From positions 1 through 64,000 of the forward strand of contig NZ_LQXM01000028.1 of NCBI RefSeq assembly GCF_001648555.1: DNA of 64,000 nt. Direction: 5' to 3'. This stretch comes from Rossellomorea aquimaris TF-12 (lineage in GTDB: Bacteria > Bacillota > Bacilli > Bacillales > Bacillaceae_B). Shown here in pieces: positions 43,518 to 52,687 of the stretch. Every line of letters begins with the position of its first letter. Position 1 is the stretch's first letter. The notes below the pieces were generated by a model. It saw only the letters and a list, made by a program, of their open reading frames with translations. It did not search any database and was not told where the DNA came from. A program made the position numbers and the translations under genes.

Positions 43518-44921
43518 CTATTTCAATAATTTTTTTATAATTTGCATTCCAAATCGTCCATTTGGATAGCGAAAGCTCATATCAAATTTGGTCGTTTGTT
43601 TTAATACGCTTTTATAATGAGAGAAGGTTGAAAAGCTTGATTCTCCATGATAATTTCCAATACCGCTCTCCCCCACTCCTCCAAAGGGAAGATATGGTGT
43701 CACGATATGCATTAGGGTGTCGTTGACACATCCCCCACCGTAAGAGATGGAATGATTAATTCGTTCTTCTACTTTCTCGTCACTTGTAAACAGGTAAAGG
43801 GCTAAAGGCTTTGGCCTCTCAGTCACAAAATCAATCACTTCTTGAAGATTTTCGTATTCCAGGACTGGAAAAATCGGTCCGAAAATTTCATCCTGCATAA
43901 CAGGAACTGTGACGTCTCGCGGTACTAGTAAAGTAGGTTCCATTTTCAAGCTGGCATGATCTACTTTTCCACCTAAAAGGATTTCTCCATCTTGTAGATA
44001 ATTGGTGAGACGATTAAAGTGACGTTCATTGACAATACGTCCAAATGTATCGCTTTGAAGAGGTTCAGTTCCATAAAATTCCACAATTACTTTTTTAAAC
44101 TCTTGGATGAATTGTTGCTTTACTTTTTTATGAATGAAAAGGTAGTCAGGCGCAATACATGTTTGACCGGCATTGGTGACCTTTCCAAATGCAATACGCT
44201 TAGCAGCCAGAGGAATATCAGCTGTATCATCCACGATACATGGACTTTTCCCACCAAGCTCAAGAGTGACTGGGATTAATTGTTTCGCAGCAGCTTCCAT
44301 GACCACTTTTCCAACCGGTACACTTCCCGTGAAGAAGATGTAGTCAAATGGCTGCCTTAATAAGTGTTGAGTGGTTTCGACTCCCCCCTCAATCACCATG
44401 ATATGATTTGTTTCAAACTGTGTATTGATCAACCGTTCCAATAACTTCGATGTATGAGGTGTGAGTTCAGATGGTTTAATGATGGCTGTATTACCCGCTG
44501 CAATAGCTCCAATGACTGGAGATAGGGCAAGCTGAAAGGGATAATTCCAAGGAGCAATGATCAGTGCCACTCCATAGGGTTCCGGTACTTTGTATGCCTT
44601 AGAGCCAATATGGGTTTTGGCTGTTTTCACCTTCTTAGCTTCAGCCCAATCGTCTATATGCTTAAGAATGAATCGTATTTCCTCTAATAATATTCCAATT
44701 TCTGTTGCATAGGTTTCCATTTCAGACTTACCCAAGTCCGTCTTTAATGCCTCAATGATGTCTTTCTCATGGTCTTTAATGACTTTTGCAAATCGTTCAA
44801 GGATTTGCTTTCTATATTTTATAGGTCTTGTCGTTCCTGTTTTAAAAAATTCTTTATGCTGTTGAAGTGCTGTTTGAACAATATCCAAAGAAACTTCCTC
44901 GATTGTCATATCAGTTGACAA
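43518..44921 (-). CDS. aldehyde dehydrogenase (class 3 / YwdH-like)
   Basis: A 467-residue NAD(P)-dependent aldehyde dehydrogenase of the class 3 fatty-aldehyde type, similar to Bacillus YwdH. APWNYPFQLALSP binds the cofactor, [13 protein letters not shown] carries the catalytic Glu and VTNAGQTCIAPDYLF the nucleophile Cys. The C terminus GRFGMQIIKKLLK is typical of this class. GGAGGG lies 6-9 bases before a TTG start at 44921. A perfect inverted repeat 20 bases upstream suggests control by a TetR-like repressor. It may oxidise fatty or aromatic aldehydes. Confidence 0.9.
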   Translation of the reverse strand: MSTDMTIEEVSLDIVQTALQQHKEFFKTGTTRPIKYRKQILERFAKVIKDHEKDIIEALKTDLGKSEMETYATEIGILLEEIRFILKHIDDWAEAKKVKTAKTHIGSKAYKVPEPYGVALIIAPWNYPFQLALSPVIGAIAAGNTAIIKPSELTPHTSKLLERLINTQFETNHIMVIEGGVETTQHLLRQPFDYIFFTGSVPVGKVVMEAAAKQLIPVTLELGGKSPCIVDDTADIPLAAKRIAFGKVTNAGQTCIAPDYLFIHKKVKQQFIQEFKKVIVEFYGTEPLQSDTFGRIVNERHFNRLTNYLQDGEILLGGKVDHASLKMEPTLLVPRDVTVPVMQDEIFGPIFPVLEYENLQEVIDFVTERPKPLALYLFTSDEKVEERINHSISYGGGCVNDTLMHIVTPYLPFGGVGESGIGNYHGESSFSTFSHYKSVLKQTTKFDMSFRYPNGRFGMQIIKKLLK

Positions 44922-44940
44922 AAATATCCCTCCAAAACTA

Positions 44941-44964
44941 TTATGTTTAACCGCTTAAACATAA
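44941..44964. promoter_or_regulatory. perfect inverted repeat, candidate repressor operator
   Basis: Ten-base arms TTATGTTTAA and TTAAACATAA separated by CCGC, 19 bases upstream of the aldehyde dehydrogenase start. The arm length and short centre fit a TetR/AcrR-type operator. The regulator is not in the window. Confidence 0.6.
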
Positions 44965-45084
44965 TAACGTAATATCGTATAATGAAATCCTCACCCTGTC
45001 AATTTTATAATGATTTTATCCACATCCGTTACTCTTTAATCAATTCTATATTTCTTTCAGGAATCCTTTTTTGCTCAAGTTCTA

Positions 45085-45121
45085 CATAAAAAAGAACACA
45101 TTCCCGAAGGAACGTGTTCTT
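45085..45121 (-). terminator. terminator of the glutamate dehydrogenase gene
   Basis: Stem AAGAACAC-TTCC / GGAA-GTGTTCTT with one mismatch, followed on the minus strand by six T. It lies 15 bases after the stop codon. Confidence 0.8.
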
Positions 45122-45136
45122 GATTTTAAGCCTTAA

Positions 45137-46381
45137 TTAAACCCAACCTCTAAACCTTGAGGCTTCAGCCATTTTGCGTGCGCCGACCATGTATGCGGCT
45201 AAGCGCATGTTGACTCGACGATTCTCTGATGTTTCGTATACATTGTTGAAAGCTTCCACAAGTTTAGCATGAAGCTTCTCGTTTACTTCTTCTTCCGTCC
45301 AGTAGTACCCTTGATTGTTTTGTACCCATTCGAAATAAGAAACCGTTACACCACCAGCACTTGCTAGCACGTCTGGTACCAGTAAGATTCCTCTTTCTGA
45401 CAGGATTCGTGTTGCTTCAAAGGTAGTTGGACCATTTGCAGCTTCTACCACTATAGATGCTTTAATATCATAGACATTCTGCTCTGTGATTTGATTTGAA
45501 ATGGCTGCTGGAACAAGAATATCACAATCTAACTCAAGTAATTCTTTATTTGAAATCGTATTTTCAAACAATGTCGTAACGGTTCCGAAGCTATCACGAC
45601 GATCTAACAGATAGTCAATATCTAATCCTGCTCGATCGTGAAGTGCTCCGTGTGCATCTGAAATGGCAATGACTTTCGCACCAGCATCATGCATGAATTT
45701 AGCTAAGAAACTTCCCGCGTTTCCAAATCCTTGGATGACAACTCGTGCACCTTTAATCTTAATGTTACGTTTTTTTGCCGCTTCCTCAATACAGATGGTT
45801 ACTCCTTGAGCTGTTGCTTTCTCTCGACCTTGGGATCCACCTAATACGATAGGCTTTCCTGTAATAAAACCAGGAGAATCATTTTCACGAAGACGACTGT
45901 ATTCATCCATCATCCACGCCATAATTTGAGAGTTTGTGTAAACGTCAGGTGCAGGAATATCTTTCGTTGGTCCAACAATTTGACTGATGGCACGAACATA
46001 TCCACGACTTAGTTTTTCAAGCTCTGTGAATGACATGGTTCGAGGATCACAGATGATACCACCTTTTCCTCCCCCGTATGGAAGATCAACAATTCCACAT
46101 TTCAAGCTCATCCACATAGATAAAGCTTTTACTTCTTCTTCATCTACTTCAGGGTGGAAACGTACGCCTCCCTTAGTAGGACCTACTGCATCGTTATGTT
46201 GAGCACGGTAACCGGTAAATACTTTAATACTTCCGTCATCCATTCGCACTGGAATTCGAACCGTTAACATACGAATAGGTTCTTTGAGCAGTTCATACAT
46301 TTCTTCTGAATATCCAAGCTTTGATAAAGCATCATTAATGACATGCTGTGTAGAAGTAAACAGATTAAGGTTTTCTCCCAT
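45137..46381 (-). CDS. rocG: NAD-specific glutamate dehydrogenase (RocG/GudB type)
   Basis: A 414-residue catabolic glutamate dehydrogenase that deaminates glutamate to 2-oxoglutarate. KGGVRFHP and LPYGGGKGGIICDP with the catalytic Lys, PAPDVYTNSQIMAWMMDEYS, GSQGREKATAQGV and VIQGFGNAGSFLAKF (NAD site) are present, and the C terminus AEASRFRGW is the Bacillus type. I chose the ATG at 46381 for spacing from GAGGCGA; one three codons upstream is possible. It lies near rocD and rocA, so rocG is likely, but gudB cannot be excluded. It completes arginine/ornithine breakdown. Confidence 0.93.
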   Translation of the reverse strand: MGENLNLFTSTQHVINDALSKLGYSEEMYELLKEPIRMLTVRIPVRMDDGSIKVFTGYRAQHNDAVGPTKGGVRFHPEVDEEEVKALSMWMSLKCGIVDLPYGGGKGGIICDPRTMSFTELEKLSRGYVRAISQIVGPTKDIPAPDVYTNSQIMAWMMDEYSRLRENDSPGFITGKPIVLGGSQGREKATAQGVTICIEEAAKKRNIKIKGARVVIQGFGNAGSFLAKFMHDAGAKVIAISDAHGALHDRAGLDIDYLLDRRDSFGTVTTLFENTISNKELLELDCDILVPAAISNQITEQNVYDIKASIVVEAANGPTTFEATRILSERGILLVPDVLASAGGVTVSYFEWVQNNQGYYWTEEEVNEKLHAKLVEAFNNVYETSENRRVNMRLAAYMVGARKMAEASRFRGWV

Positions 46382-46554
46382 TATAAACATTCGCCTCTTT
46401 ATTATGTGATCTGAAACGTTGTTATTGTAACATATTACCTTGTACTAAACCATTGACTTTTCTAAAGAAAATAAATTTTTCGTTTTATTCTGTGACTAAG
46501 CTAAACTTGATGACCCTGTAGCAATCTTCGCTATTGAAGTTTGGAATAAAAAGA

Positions 46555-47751
46555 TTACTTCGAAAGAACCTTTTTGATTCTGTCGATAGCCCAATCCAAA
46601 TCTTCTTGAGAGATGACAAGTGGTGGAGCAAAGCGGATCACTGTGTCATGTGTCTCTTTACACAGTAAGCCTTCTTCTTTAAGTTCTTCACAATATTTAC
46701 GTGCAGGCTCTCTAAGTTCAACTCCAATAAATAATCCGCTACCGCGAACTTCCTTAATCATAGGATTATCTATCTCACGGAGTTTACTCATGAAGTATTC
46801 TCCCATTTCTAAAGAACGATCTGCCAGTTTTTCATCAATCAAGACATCTAAAGACGCTACTGAAACTGCGCACGCCATAGGATTACCACCAAAGGTAGAA
46901 CCATGAGAACCCGGGTTGAACACGCCTAGTACTTCCTTGTTTGCTACCACACAAGAAATCGGGAATACGCCCCCACCAAGTGCTTTACCTAAGATGTACA
47001 TGTCAGGATCAACATTTTCCCACTCACAGGCAAACATTTTTCCTGAGCGAGCAAGACCCGCCTGGATTTCATCTGCAATAAAGAGAACATTGTTTTCTTT
47101 ACATAGCTCATAAGCTGCTTTTAAGAAACCTTTTGGTGGAAATACAATTCCAGCTTCACCTTGAATCGGCTCAATTAAGAATGCGGCAGTATTTGGAGTA
47201 ATGGCTCCTTTTAAGGCTTCTAAATCACCATAAGGAATGAGGTTAATACCTGGAAGCATCGGTCCGAATCCACGCTTATATTCTTCTTCTGAAGAAAGAG
47301 ACACGGCTGTCATCGTTCTACCGTGGAAGTTACCATTACATGCGATGATTTCCGCACTGTTTTCGTCAACACCTTTAACATCGTATGCCCAACGACGAGC
47401 CGTCTTAATCGCAGTCTCAACCGCTTCGGCACCTGTATTCATTGGTAAGGCCATGTCTTTTCCAGTCATTTCACAGATCTTTTCGTACCACGGAGCTAAT
47501 TGATCGTTATGGAATGCACGTGAAGTTAATGTTACGCGATCCGCTTGATCTTTTAATGCTTGAATGATTCTCGGATGACGATGTCCTTGGTTAACAGCAG
47601 AATAAGCGCTTAGCATATCCATATACTTGTTTCCTTCAGGATCCTTTACCCATACACCCTCAGCCTCTGAAATTACGATTGGCAGGGGATGGTAGTTCTT
47701 TGCACCATACTTTTCTGTTTGTTCAATAATCGAATGAGTACTTACTGTCAT
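46555..47751 (-). CDS. rocD: ornithine aminotransferase
   Basis: A 398-residue class III PLP aminotransferase converting ornithine and 2-oxoglutarate to glutamate semialdehyde and glutamate. [17 protein letters not shown] binds the cofactor, [16 protein letters not shown] has the PLP-ring Asp, [14 protein letters not shown] holds the Schiff-base Lys, and [11 protein letters not shown] closes the site. The start is the ATG at 47751, preceded by AAAGGAGG; a GTG/ATG eight codons up lies before that site. It follows rocA on the same strand with a hairpin between. Confidence 0.95.
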   Translation of the reverse strand: MTVSTHSIIEQTEKYGAKNYHPLPIVISEAEGVWVKDPEGNKYMDMLSAYSAVNQGHRHPRIIQALKDQADRVTLTSRAFHNDQLAPWYEKICEMTGKDMALPMNTGAEAVETAIKTARRWAYDVKGVDENSAEIIACNGNFHGRTMTAVSLSSEEEYKRGFGPMLPGINLIPYGDLEALKGAITPNTAAFLIEPIQGEAGIVFPPKGFLKAAYELCKENNVLFIADEIQAGLARSGKMFACEWENVDPDMYILGKALGGGVFPISCVVANKEVLGVFNPGSHGSTFGGNPMACAVSVASLDVLIDEKLADRSLEMGEYFMSKLREIDNPMIKEVRGSGLFIGVELREPARKYCEELKEEGLLCKETHDTVIRFAPPLVISQEDLDWAIDRIKKVLSK

Positions 47752-47807
47752 GAAAGTTCCTCCTTTAATTTTCATACTTTTTCAAAAAAAGATTTATAAA
47801 CAAGGAT

Positions 47808-47831
47808 GGAGCCTCTGCAAACAAAGGCTCC
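47808..47831 (-). terminator. hairpin between rocA and rocD (possible attenuating terminator)
   Basis: Stem GGAGCC / GGCTCC around an AGGCAAACAAAG-type loop. The T tract downstream is weak, so read-through from rocA to rocD is likely. Confidence 0.5.
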
Positions 47832-47846
47832 TTCCCATTTCAACGA

Positions 47847-49391
47847 TTAAAGTGTTTCAGATGTTGTTTTTGCTTGAAGGTGAAGAAGTAGATAATCTGG
47901 CCCGCCTGCTTTAGAATCTGTACCTGACATGTTGAATCCACCAAATGGTTGGTAACCAACAATCGCTCCTGTACATCCTCTATTGAAGTATAGGTTTCCT
48001 ACGTGGAAATCTTCACGAGCTTGCTCAATCTTCGCACGGTTATTTGTGATTACTGCTCCTGTTAAACCGTAGTCTGTGTTGTTTGCAATCTCAATCGCAT
48101 GATCAAAGTCTTTTGCTTTAGAGAATGCAACAACTGGTCCGAAGATTTCTTCCTGCATTAAACGAGCGTTAGGATCCAAGTCAGCAAAAATTGTTGGTTT
48201 TACGAAGAAACCTTTAGAGTTATCTCCTTCTCCTCCAACCATTAATCTACCTTCTTCTTTACCAATTTCAATGTAGCTCATAATTTTATCAAATGACGCT
48301 TGGTCGATCACAGGACCCATGAAATGATCATTGTCTACTGGATCTCCAGCTGATAATTCCTTCGTTAATTCAACTGCACGCTCCAGTACTTGATCGTAAA
48401 CATCTTCTACGATGACAGCACGAGAACAAGCTGAACATTTTTGTCCAGAGAAACCGAATGCAGAAGCAACGATTGATTGCGCTGCTAACTCAAGGTCTCC
48501 TTCACTATCTACAACAATTGTATCTTTACCGCCCATTTCAGCGATAACACGTTTTAGCCATTTTTGGCCTGGGTTCACTTTTGCTGCTCTTTCGTAAATA
48601 CGAGTACCTACGTCACGAGAACCGGTGAATGAAATAAAGCGTGTCTTTGGATGATCTACTAAGTAGTCGCCAACTTCAGCTCCGCTACCTGGAACGTAGT
48701 TGATTACACCTTTAGGAAGTCCTGCTTCTTCTAATACTTCAATGAACTTCGCTGCTACAACAGCAGTCGTTGAAGCTGGTTTTAGAAGAACTGTGTTTCC
48801 AGTAACAATTGCCGCTACAGCTGTACCAGCCATAATGGCAAAAGCAAAGTTCCATGGTGAGATGACTACACCTACGCCAAGAGGAATGTAGTTGAACTGG
48901 TTGTATTCACCAGGGCGACTTTCAACAGGGAACCCATCTTTTAAACGAAGCATTTGACGAGCATAGTATTCCATGAAATCAATTGCTTCTGCTGTATCCG
49001 CATCCGCCTCTTTCCATGGTTTACCTGCTTCCTTCGTTAATAAAGCTGAGAATTCATGCTTACGACGACGAACAATAGCAGAAGCGCGGAACAAAATGTC
49101 TGCACGAGTTTCAGGCTTAACTTTTCTCCAAGATTGGAAAGTATCATAGGCAACGTTCATAGCTTTTTCAGCTAGATCTTTGTTTGCTTTTGATACACGT
49201 CCGATGATTTCTTCTTTGTTTGCTGGGTTTACAGAAACAAGCTTGTCATCAGTTGTTACTCTTTCTCCACCAATGACTAACGGATAGTCTTGACCTAAAT
49301 AACTTTCTACTACTTTTAAACCTTCTTTAAATGCTTTTTGATTCTCTTTTTGTGAGAAATCTGTGAATGGTTCGTGTTTGTAAGGAATCAT
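47847..49391 (-). CDS. rocA: 1-pyrroline-5-carboxylate dehydrogenase
   Basis: A 514-residue aldehyde dehydrogenase that oxidises glutamate semialdehyde to glutamate in arginine and proline catabolism. The N-terminal YKHEPFTDF matches Bacillus RocA (515 residues). [13 protein letters not shown] and [12 protein letters not shown] bind [16 protein letters not shown] has the catalytic Glu and [15 protein letters not shown] the nucleophile Cys. The ATG at 49391 is preceded by AAAGGGGG; a TTG at 49415 would overlap that site. It is divergent from rocR. Confidence 0.95.
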   Translation of the reverse strand: MIPYKHEPFTDFSQKENQKAFKEGLKVVESYLGQDYPLVIGGERVTTDDKLVSVNPANKEEIIGRVSKANKDLAEKAMNVAYDTFQSWRKVKPETRADILFRASAIVRRRKHEFSALLTKEAGKPWKEADADTAEAIDFMEYYARQMLRLKDGFPVESRPGEYNQFNYIPLGVGVVISPWNFAFAIMAGTAVAAIVTGNTVLLKPASTTAVVAAKFIEVLEEAGLPKGVINYVPGSGAEVGDYLVDHPKTRFISFTGSRDVGTRIYERAAKVNPGQKWLKRVIAEMGGKDTIVVDSEGDLELAAQSIVASAFGFSGQKCSACSRAVIVEDVYDQVLERAVELTKELSAGDPVDNDHFMGPVIDQASFDKIMSYIEIGKEEGRLMVGGEGDNSKGFFVKPTIFADLDPNARLMQEEIFGPVVAFSKAKDFDHAIEIANNTDYGLTGAVITNNRAKIEQAREDFHVGNLYFNRGCTGAIVGYQPFGGFNMSGTDSKAGGPDYLLLHLQAKTTSETL

Positions 49392-49457
49392 GTGGGCATT
49401 TCCCCCTTTAAACAAAGATTTTTATTCATCCTCGAGTGACGAGGCTTTTTAACAGGT

Positions 49458-49476
49458 ATGCAAAAAAAATTTGCAT
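49458..49476. promoter_or_regulatory. palindrome ATGCAA-N7-TTGCAT, candidate RocR site 1
   Basis: One of two near-identical 19-base inverted repeats in the rocA-rocR gap, with centres 44 bases apart. It overlaps the putative rocR -35. RocR of Bacillus subtilis binds paired palindromes upstream of roc operons; the link here is by position and symmetry. Confidence 0.6.
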
Positions 49477-49500
49477 TTAGAAAACCCTTACACTTATAAT
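49471..49500 (+). promoter_or_regulatory. candidate sigma-A promoter of rocR
   Basis: -35 TTGCAT (49471-49476), 18-base spacer and -10 TATAAT (49495-49500), about 70 bases before the rocR start. The two palindromes lie on the -35 and just downstream of the -10, suggesting autoregulation. Confidence 0.5.
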
Positions 49501-49501
49501 A

Positions 49502-49520
49502 ATGCAAAAGATAGTTGCAT
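49502..49520. promoter_or_regulatory. palindrome ATGCAA-N7-TTGCAT, candidate RocR site 2
   Basis: A second copy of the 19-base inverted repeat, downstream of the rocR -10. See site 1. Confidence 0.6.
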
Positions 49521-49570
49521 TTTTCAAGAGTTTTTTCAAAATTTTTTATAATCACGAGGAGAGAGGCTGC

Positions 49571-50953
49571 ATGCAGGATCTAGAAAAACATTTATTTATG
49601 TATGAAAAAGTCGCTGAGCACCTCGAATCAGGCATTCATGTAATCGATTCATCAGGAAGAACCATCATATATAATCGTAAAATGCGTGAAATCGAAGGCA
49701 TGGAAATTGAAGATGTATTAGATAAAAATTTATTGGATGTGTTTCAGTTTCATTCAGAAGAAGAAAGTACTCTTCTTCAGGTTCTAAATACAAAAGAACC
49801 TACCTTAAATGTAAAACAAACGTACTTTAATATAGCAGGAATTGAGATTACCACCATCAATGACACCTTCCCTATTTTCCATGATGAGGTGTTAATAGGG
49901 GCCATTGAAATTGCAAGGGATGTAACCAAACTCGAAAAAGTAATGAGAGATCAAGCTCATAAACGCTCGGCTAGCTTATATACTTTTGAAAGTATTATTG
50001 GAGAGCAAATCCGTTTGCAAGAAGCCATTGAAACAAGTAAACGAGCTACGCGAACCTCGTCTCCAATTCTTATTTGTGGAGAAATCGGGACAGGTAAAGA
50101 ATTATTTGCCCAAAGCATTCATAACGACAGTGCTCGCTCAAATAAGCCATTTATTACTCAAAATTGCTCATCCCTATCCCATGACATGCTAGAAAAGCTT
50201 TTATTTAACACAGACCTGAAAGAGAACATGGAAGAAGAGGCCCGTCCCTCCCTCTTTCAACAAGCACAAGGAGGCACCCTCCTACTTGATGAAATCAACT
50301 CATTAAACACTTCCCTCCAGGGGAAGCTTCTAAACTTTTTAAATCGAGGGACGGACCTCCCATACGATGTTCGAATCATGGCAACAGTGAATGAAGACCC
50401 TATTGACGCCATTGCAGAAGGAAGACTATTAAAGGATTTATATTATCGATTAAGCATTGTGTCCATTTTCGTTCCTTCTCTTAGAGACAGAAAAGAGGAT
50501 TTGCCTGCCTTAACTTCTTTCTTCATTGAGCAGTTTAATCACCATTTTGCCATGAACATTCAAGGGCTTACACCAGAAGTGGAGAGCATTTTTCAACAAT
50601 ATGACTGGCCGGGAAATGTAAGAGAGTTGGAGCATGTCATTGAAGGTGCGTTCAATTTAGTTGGATTTGAAGAAACAATTGATTTCATTCACCTTCCATT
50701 CGGTTTCAGGCAACGAATTCAGCATTCAACTTCTAGTGAAGAAAGCCAGGATGAAACAGAGTTCCTCTATCAATCCGGAAGCGAAATCAAGCCTCTTGAG
50801 ATTTTTGTAGAGGAAGCTGAAACCTACTATATTCAAAAGGCTTTAAAGTATCACGACTACAACATTACGAAAACCGCAAAATCTCTTGGCATGAGTCGCC
50901 AAAACTTACAGTATCGGATTCGAAAGTATGGCATAGAGCGGAATTCTTTTTAA
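49571..50953 (+). CDS. rocR: RocR-like enhancer-binding regulator lacking sigma-54 contact loops
   Basis: A 460-residue protein (Bacillus subtilis RocR is 461). A PAS-like sensor lies at residues 10-120, an AAA+ domain with Walker A GEIGTGKE (170-177) and Walker B GTLLLDE (235-241), and a Fis-type helix-turn-helix at the C terminus (ITKTAKSLGMSRQNLQYRI). The GAFTGA segment is missing: LLFNTDLKENMEEEARPSLF runs where family members have FG-x4-GAFTGA. The stretch before sensor I is also shortened (LLNFLNRGTDLPYDVRIMAT). Both loops contact sigma-54, so it may act without it. GAGGAGAG precedes the chosen ATG; the longer frame would overlap site 2. Confidence 0.88.
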   Translation: MQDLEKHLFMYEKVAEHLESGIHVIDSSGRTIIYNRKMREIEGMEIEDVLDKNLLDVFQFHSEEESTLLQVLNTKEPTLNVKQTYFNIAGIEITTINDTFPIFHDEVLIGAIEIARDVTKLEKVMRDQAHKRSASLYTFESIIGEQIRLQEAIETSKRATRTSSPILICGEIGTGKELFAQSIHNDSARSNKPFITQNCSSLSHDMLEKLLFNTDLKENMEEEARPSLFQQAQGGTLLLDEINSLNTSLQGKLLNFLNRGTDLPYDVRIMATVNEDPIDAIAEGRLLKDLYYRLSIVSIFVPSLRDRKEDLPALTSFFIEQFNHHFAMNIQGLTPEVESIFQQYDWPGNVRELEHVIEGAFNLVGFEETIDFIHLPFGFRQRIQHSTSSEESQDETEFLYQSGSEIKPLEIFVEEAETYYIQKALKYHDYNITKTAKSLGMSRQNLQYRIRKYGIERNSF

Positions 50954-50957
50954 TGGT

Positions 50958-50995
50958 AAAAGAGCCCCTTCTTTTGGTGAAGAAGGGGCTCTTTT
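50958..50995. terminator. bidirectional terminator between rocR and katA
   Basis: Stem AAAGAGCCCCTTCTT / AAGAAGGGGCTCTTT with a short loop. T-rich on the rocR side. It lies between the convergent ends of rocR and katA. Confidence 0.85.
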
Positions 50996-51051
50996 AGTGG
51001 ATTGGCACTATGCTAATTTCTCTTTTGAGGTTAAGTCTAGTCCTTATTGAA

Positions 51052-52512
51052 TTATTGAAGATGTTGTAAATAAGGTGCTAAATCTACCCCAATTTTCTCT
51101 GCTAACGCTTTACCAAGCTCCTCATCTGCTTGATAGAAATTACAAATAGCACGCAAGGCAATTTTTTCATTAATCGTTGATAATTCGCCTGATATGTTTT
51201 TAATTATTTGCCCTTTCACTTCGTCAGAGTAGCCCCGATAAATGCGACCGGCTTGTGCAAAATCATCAGCCTTTGATATTTTTTGTCTTCCTCTTTTACC
51301 TGTCATTGGCTGATTGACATCTAAATACCCTTCTACTTCCTTCGGTGTTTCATCAAAGCTATTTGGCTCATAATTCACAGAGCTTGTTTGTTGCTTGAAT
51401 GGCATATGTCCGTCCCTCTGGTTATTGTTTACCTGTGCGAATGGACAATTGATTGGAAGCTGTAAATAATTTGCCCCGATTCGATAGCGTTGTGTATCAG
51501 AATAGGAGAATAGTCTGCCTTGTAATAATTTATCTTCAGATGGAAGCATTCCATTTACGAGCACTCCTGGATTAAAACCTGCTGATTCTGTTTCGGCAAA
51601 GATATTTTCTGGATTTTCATTTAAAATCATCGTTCCCACAAAATGCGAAGAGATCTCTTCTTCTGGCCAATCTTTCGTTGCATCAAGTGGATCAAAGTCA
51701 AAAGAATCCATATCCATTGGATCAAGAACTTGAACGTATAAATCCCATTCTGGATACTCTCCATTTTCAATGCTTTCATATAAATCACGGCTTGCATGAT
51801 TGAAATCCTGCCCCTGGATTTCAGCAGCTTTTTCTGCCGATAGACTTTCAATACCTTGTTTAGGCTTCCAGCGTAGCTTTACATATACGGTATTTCCTGC
51901 TGCATTCACCCATTTGTAGGCATGTACACTCGATCCACGCATCTGACGATAGTTTGCTGGAATTCCTTCATCAGTAAATAAATGAAGAAGCATATTGGTG
52001 GATTCTGGCGTCAAGGACATGAAATCCCAATATCTTTCTGGTTCTTGAATGTTCGTCTGCGGATTCGGTTTTAAGGAGTGAACCATATCTGGAAATTTCA
52101 TCGCATCTCGAATGAAGAATACAGGTAGATTATTCCCTACAAAATCCCAATTTCCCTCTTCCGTATAAAATTTAACGGCGAATCCACGTGGATCTCGTAA
52201 CGTTTCAGGAGAGTGCTGCCCATGAACAACCGTTGAAAAGCGTGCAAATACCGGAGTTTCCTTTCCAGCATCCTGTAGGAATCCAGCCTTTGTATATTTT
52301 CTCATACTGTTTTTTGTAATAAAAACTCCGTGTGCACCAGCACCTCTTGCATGAACAACTCTCTCTGGAACGCGTTCACGATCAAAGTGAGCTAGTTTTT
52401 CAATTAATTGATAATCTTCAAGTAACGTAGGACCTCTTTCACCAGCTGTAATTGAATTTTGATTATCTCCAATAGGAGTCCCTTGATTTGTGGTCAACTT
52501 TTTATTGTTCAT
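51052..52512 (-). CDS. katA: catalase (heme, small-subunit type)
   Basis: A 486-residue monofunctional catalase that dismutes hydrogen peroxide. FDRERVPERVVHARGAGAHG contains the catalytic His, WDFVGNNLPVFFIRD the active-site Asn, and RLFSYSDTQRYRIGANYLQL the heme-ligating Tyr. The length matches Bacillus KatA (483). It is a single gene, with PerR boxes on both sides of its promoter, so peroxide induction by PerR is very likely. A GGAAGGGTG site precedes the ATG. Confidence 0.97.
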   Translation of the reverse strand: MNNKKLTTNQGTPIGDNQNSITAGERGPTLLEDYQLIEKLAHFDRERVPERVVHARGAGAHGVFITKNSMRKYTKAGFLQDAGKETPVFARFSTVVHGQHSPETLRDPRGFAVKFYTEEGNWDFVGNNLPVFFIRDAMKFPDMVHSLKPNPQTNIQEPERYWDFMSLTPESTNMLLHLFTDEGIPANYRQMRGSSVHAYKWVNAAGNTVYVKLRWKPKQGIESLSAEKAAEIQGQDFNHASRDLYESIENGEYPEWDLYVQVLDPMDMDSFDFDPLDATKDWPEEEISSHFVGTMILNENPENIFAETESAGFNPGVLVNGMLPSEDKLLQGRLFSYSDTQRYRIGANYLQLPINCPFAQVNNNQRDGHMPFKQQTSSVNYEPNSFDETPKEVEGYLDVNQPMTGKRGRQKISKADDFAQAGRIYRGYSDEVKGQIIKNISGELSTINEKIALRAICNFYQADEELGKALAEKIGVDLAPYLQHLQ

Positions 52513-52531
52513 ATTCCAACACCCTTCCAGA

Positions 52532-52546
52532 TTATAATGATTATTA
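52532..52546. promoter_or_regulatory. PerR box 1 (one mismatch)
   Basis: TTATAATGATTATTA, one mismatch to the PerR consensus TTATAATNATTATAA, between the katA -10 and the start codon. Confidence 0.75.
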
Positions 52547-52561
52547 AGTAATTATAGTTTT

Positions 52562-52589
52562 ATTTTAATCATTTATTTTCCAAAGTCAA
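52562..52589 (-). promoter_or_regulatory. sigma-A promoter of katA
   Basis: On the minus strand -35 TTGACT (52584-52589), 16-base spacer and -10 TAAAAT (52562-52567), with PerR boxes at both ends. Confidence 0.65.
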
Positions 52590-52596
52590 TATTAAA

Positions 52597-52611
52597 TTAT
52601 AATCATTATAA
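52597..52611. promoter_or_regulatory. PerR box 2 (perfect)
   Basis: TTATAATCATTATAA matches the 15-base PerR consensus exactly, 8 bases upstream of the katA -35. Fur and Zur boxes look similar, but the catalase context favours PerR. Confidence 0.85.
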
Positions 52612-52621
52612 AAAAGGAATC

Positions 52622-52658
52622 ACTAAAAAAAGACAACTTATAAAAATAAGTTGTCTTT
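52622..52658 (-). terminator. terminator of the ALDH-DUF779 operon
   Basis: Stem AAAGACAACTTAT / ATAAGTTGTCTTT with a 4-base loop and a T run on the minus strand. Confidence 0.8.
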
Positions 52659-52687
52659 AAAAAGATTAGAAGAGTAGAACTTTAATT

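Noticed and set aside
49472..49487. Sigma-54-like GG-N10-GC on the minus strand upstream of rocA
   Set aside because: Only the GG/GC spacing and a terminal A match; the other consensus bases are absent, and the -12 overlaps a palindrome. Kept as an uncertain possibility.
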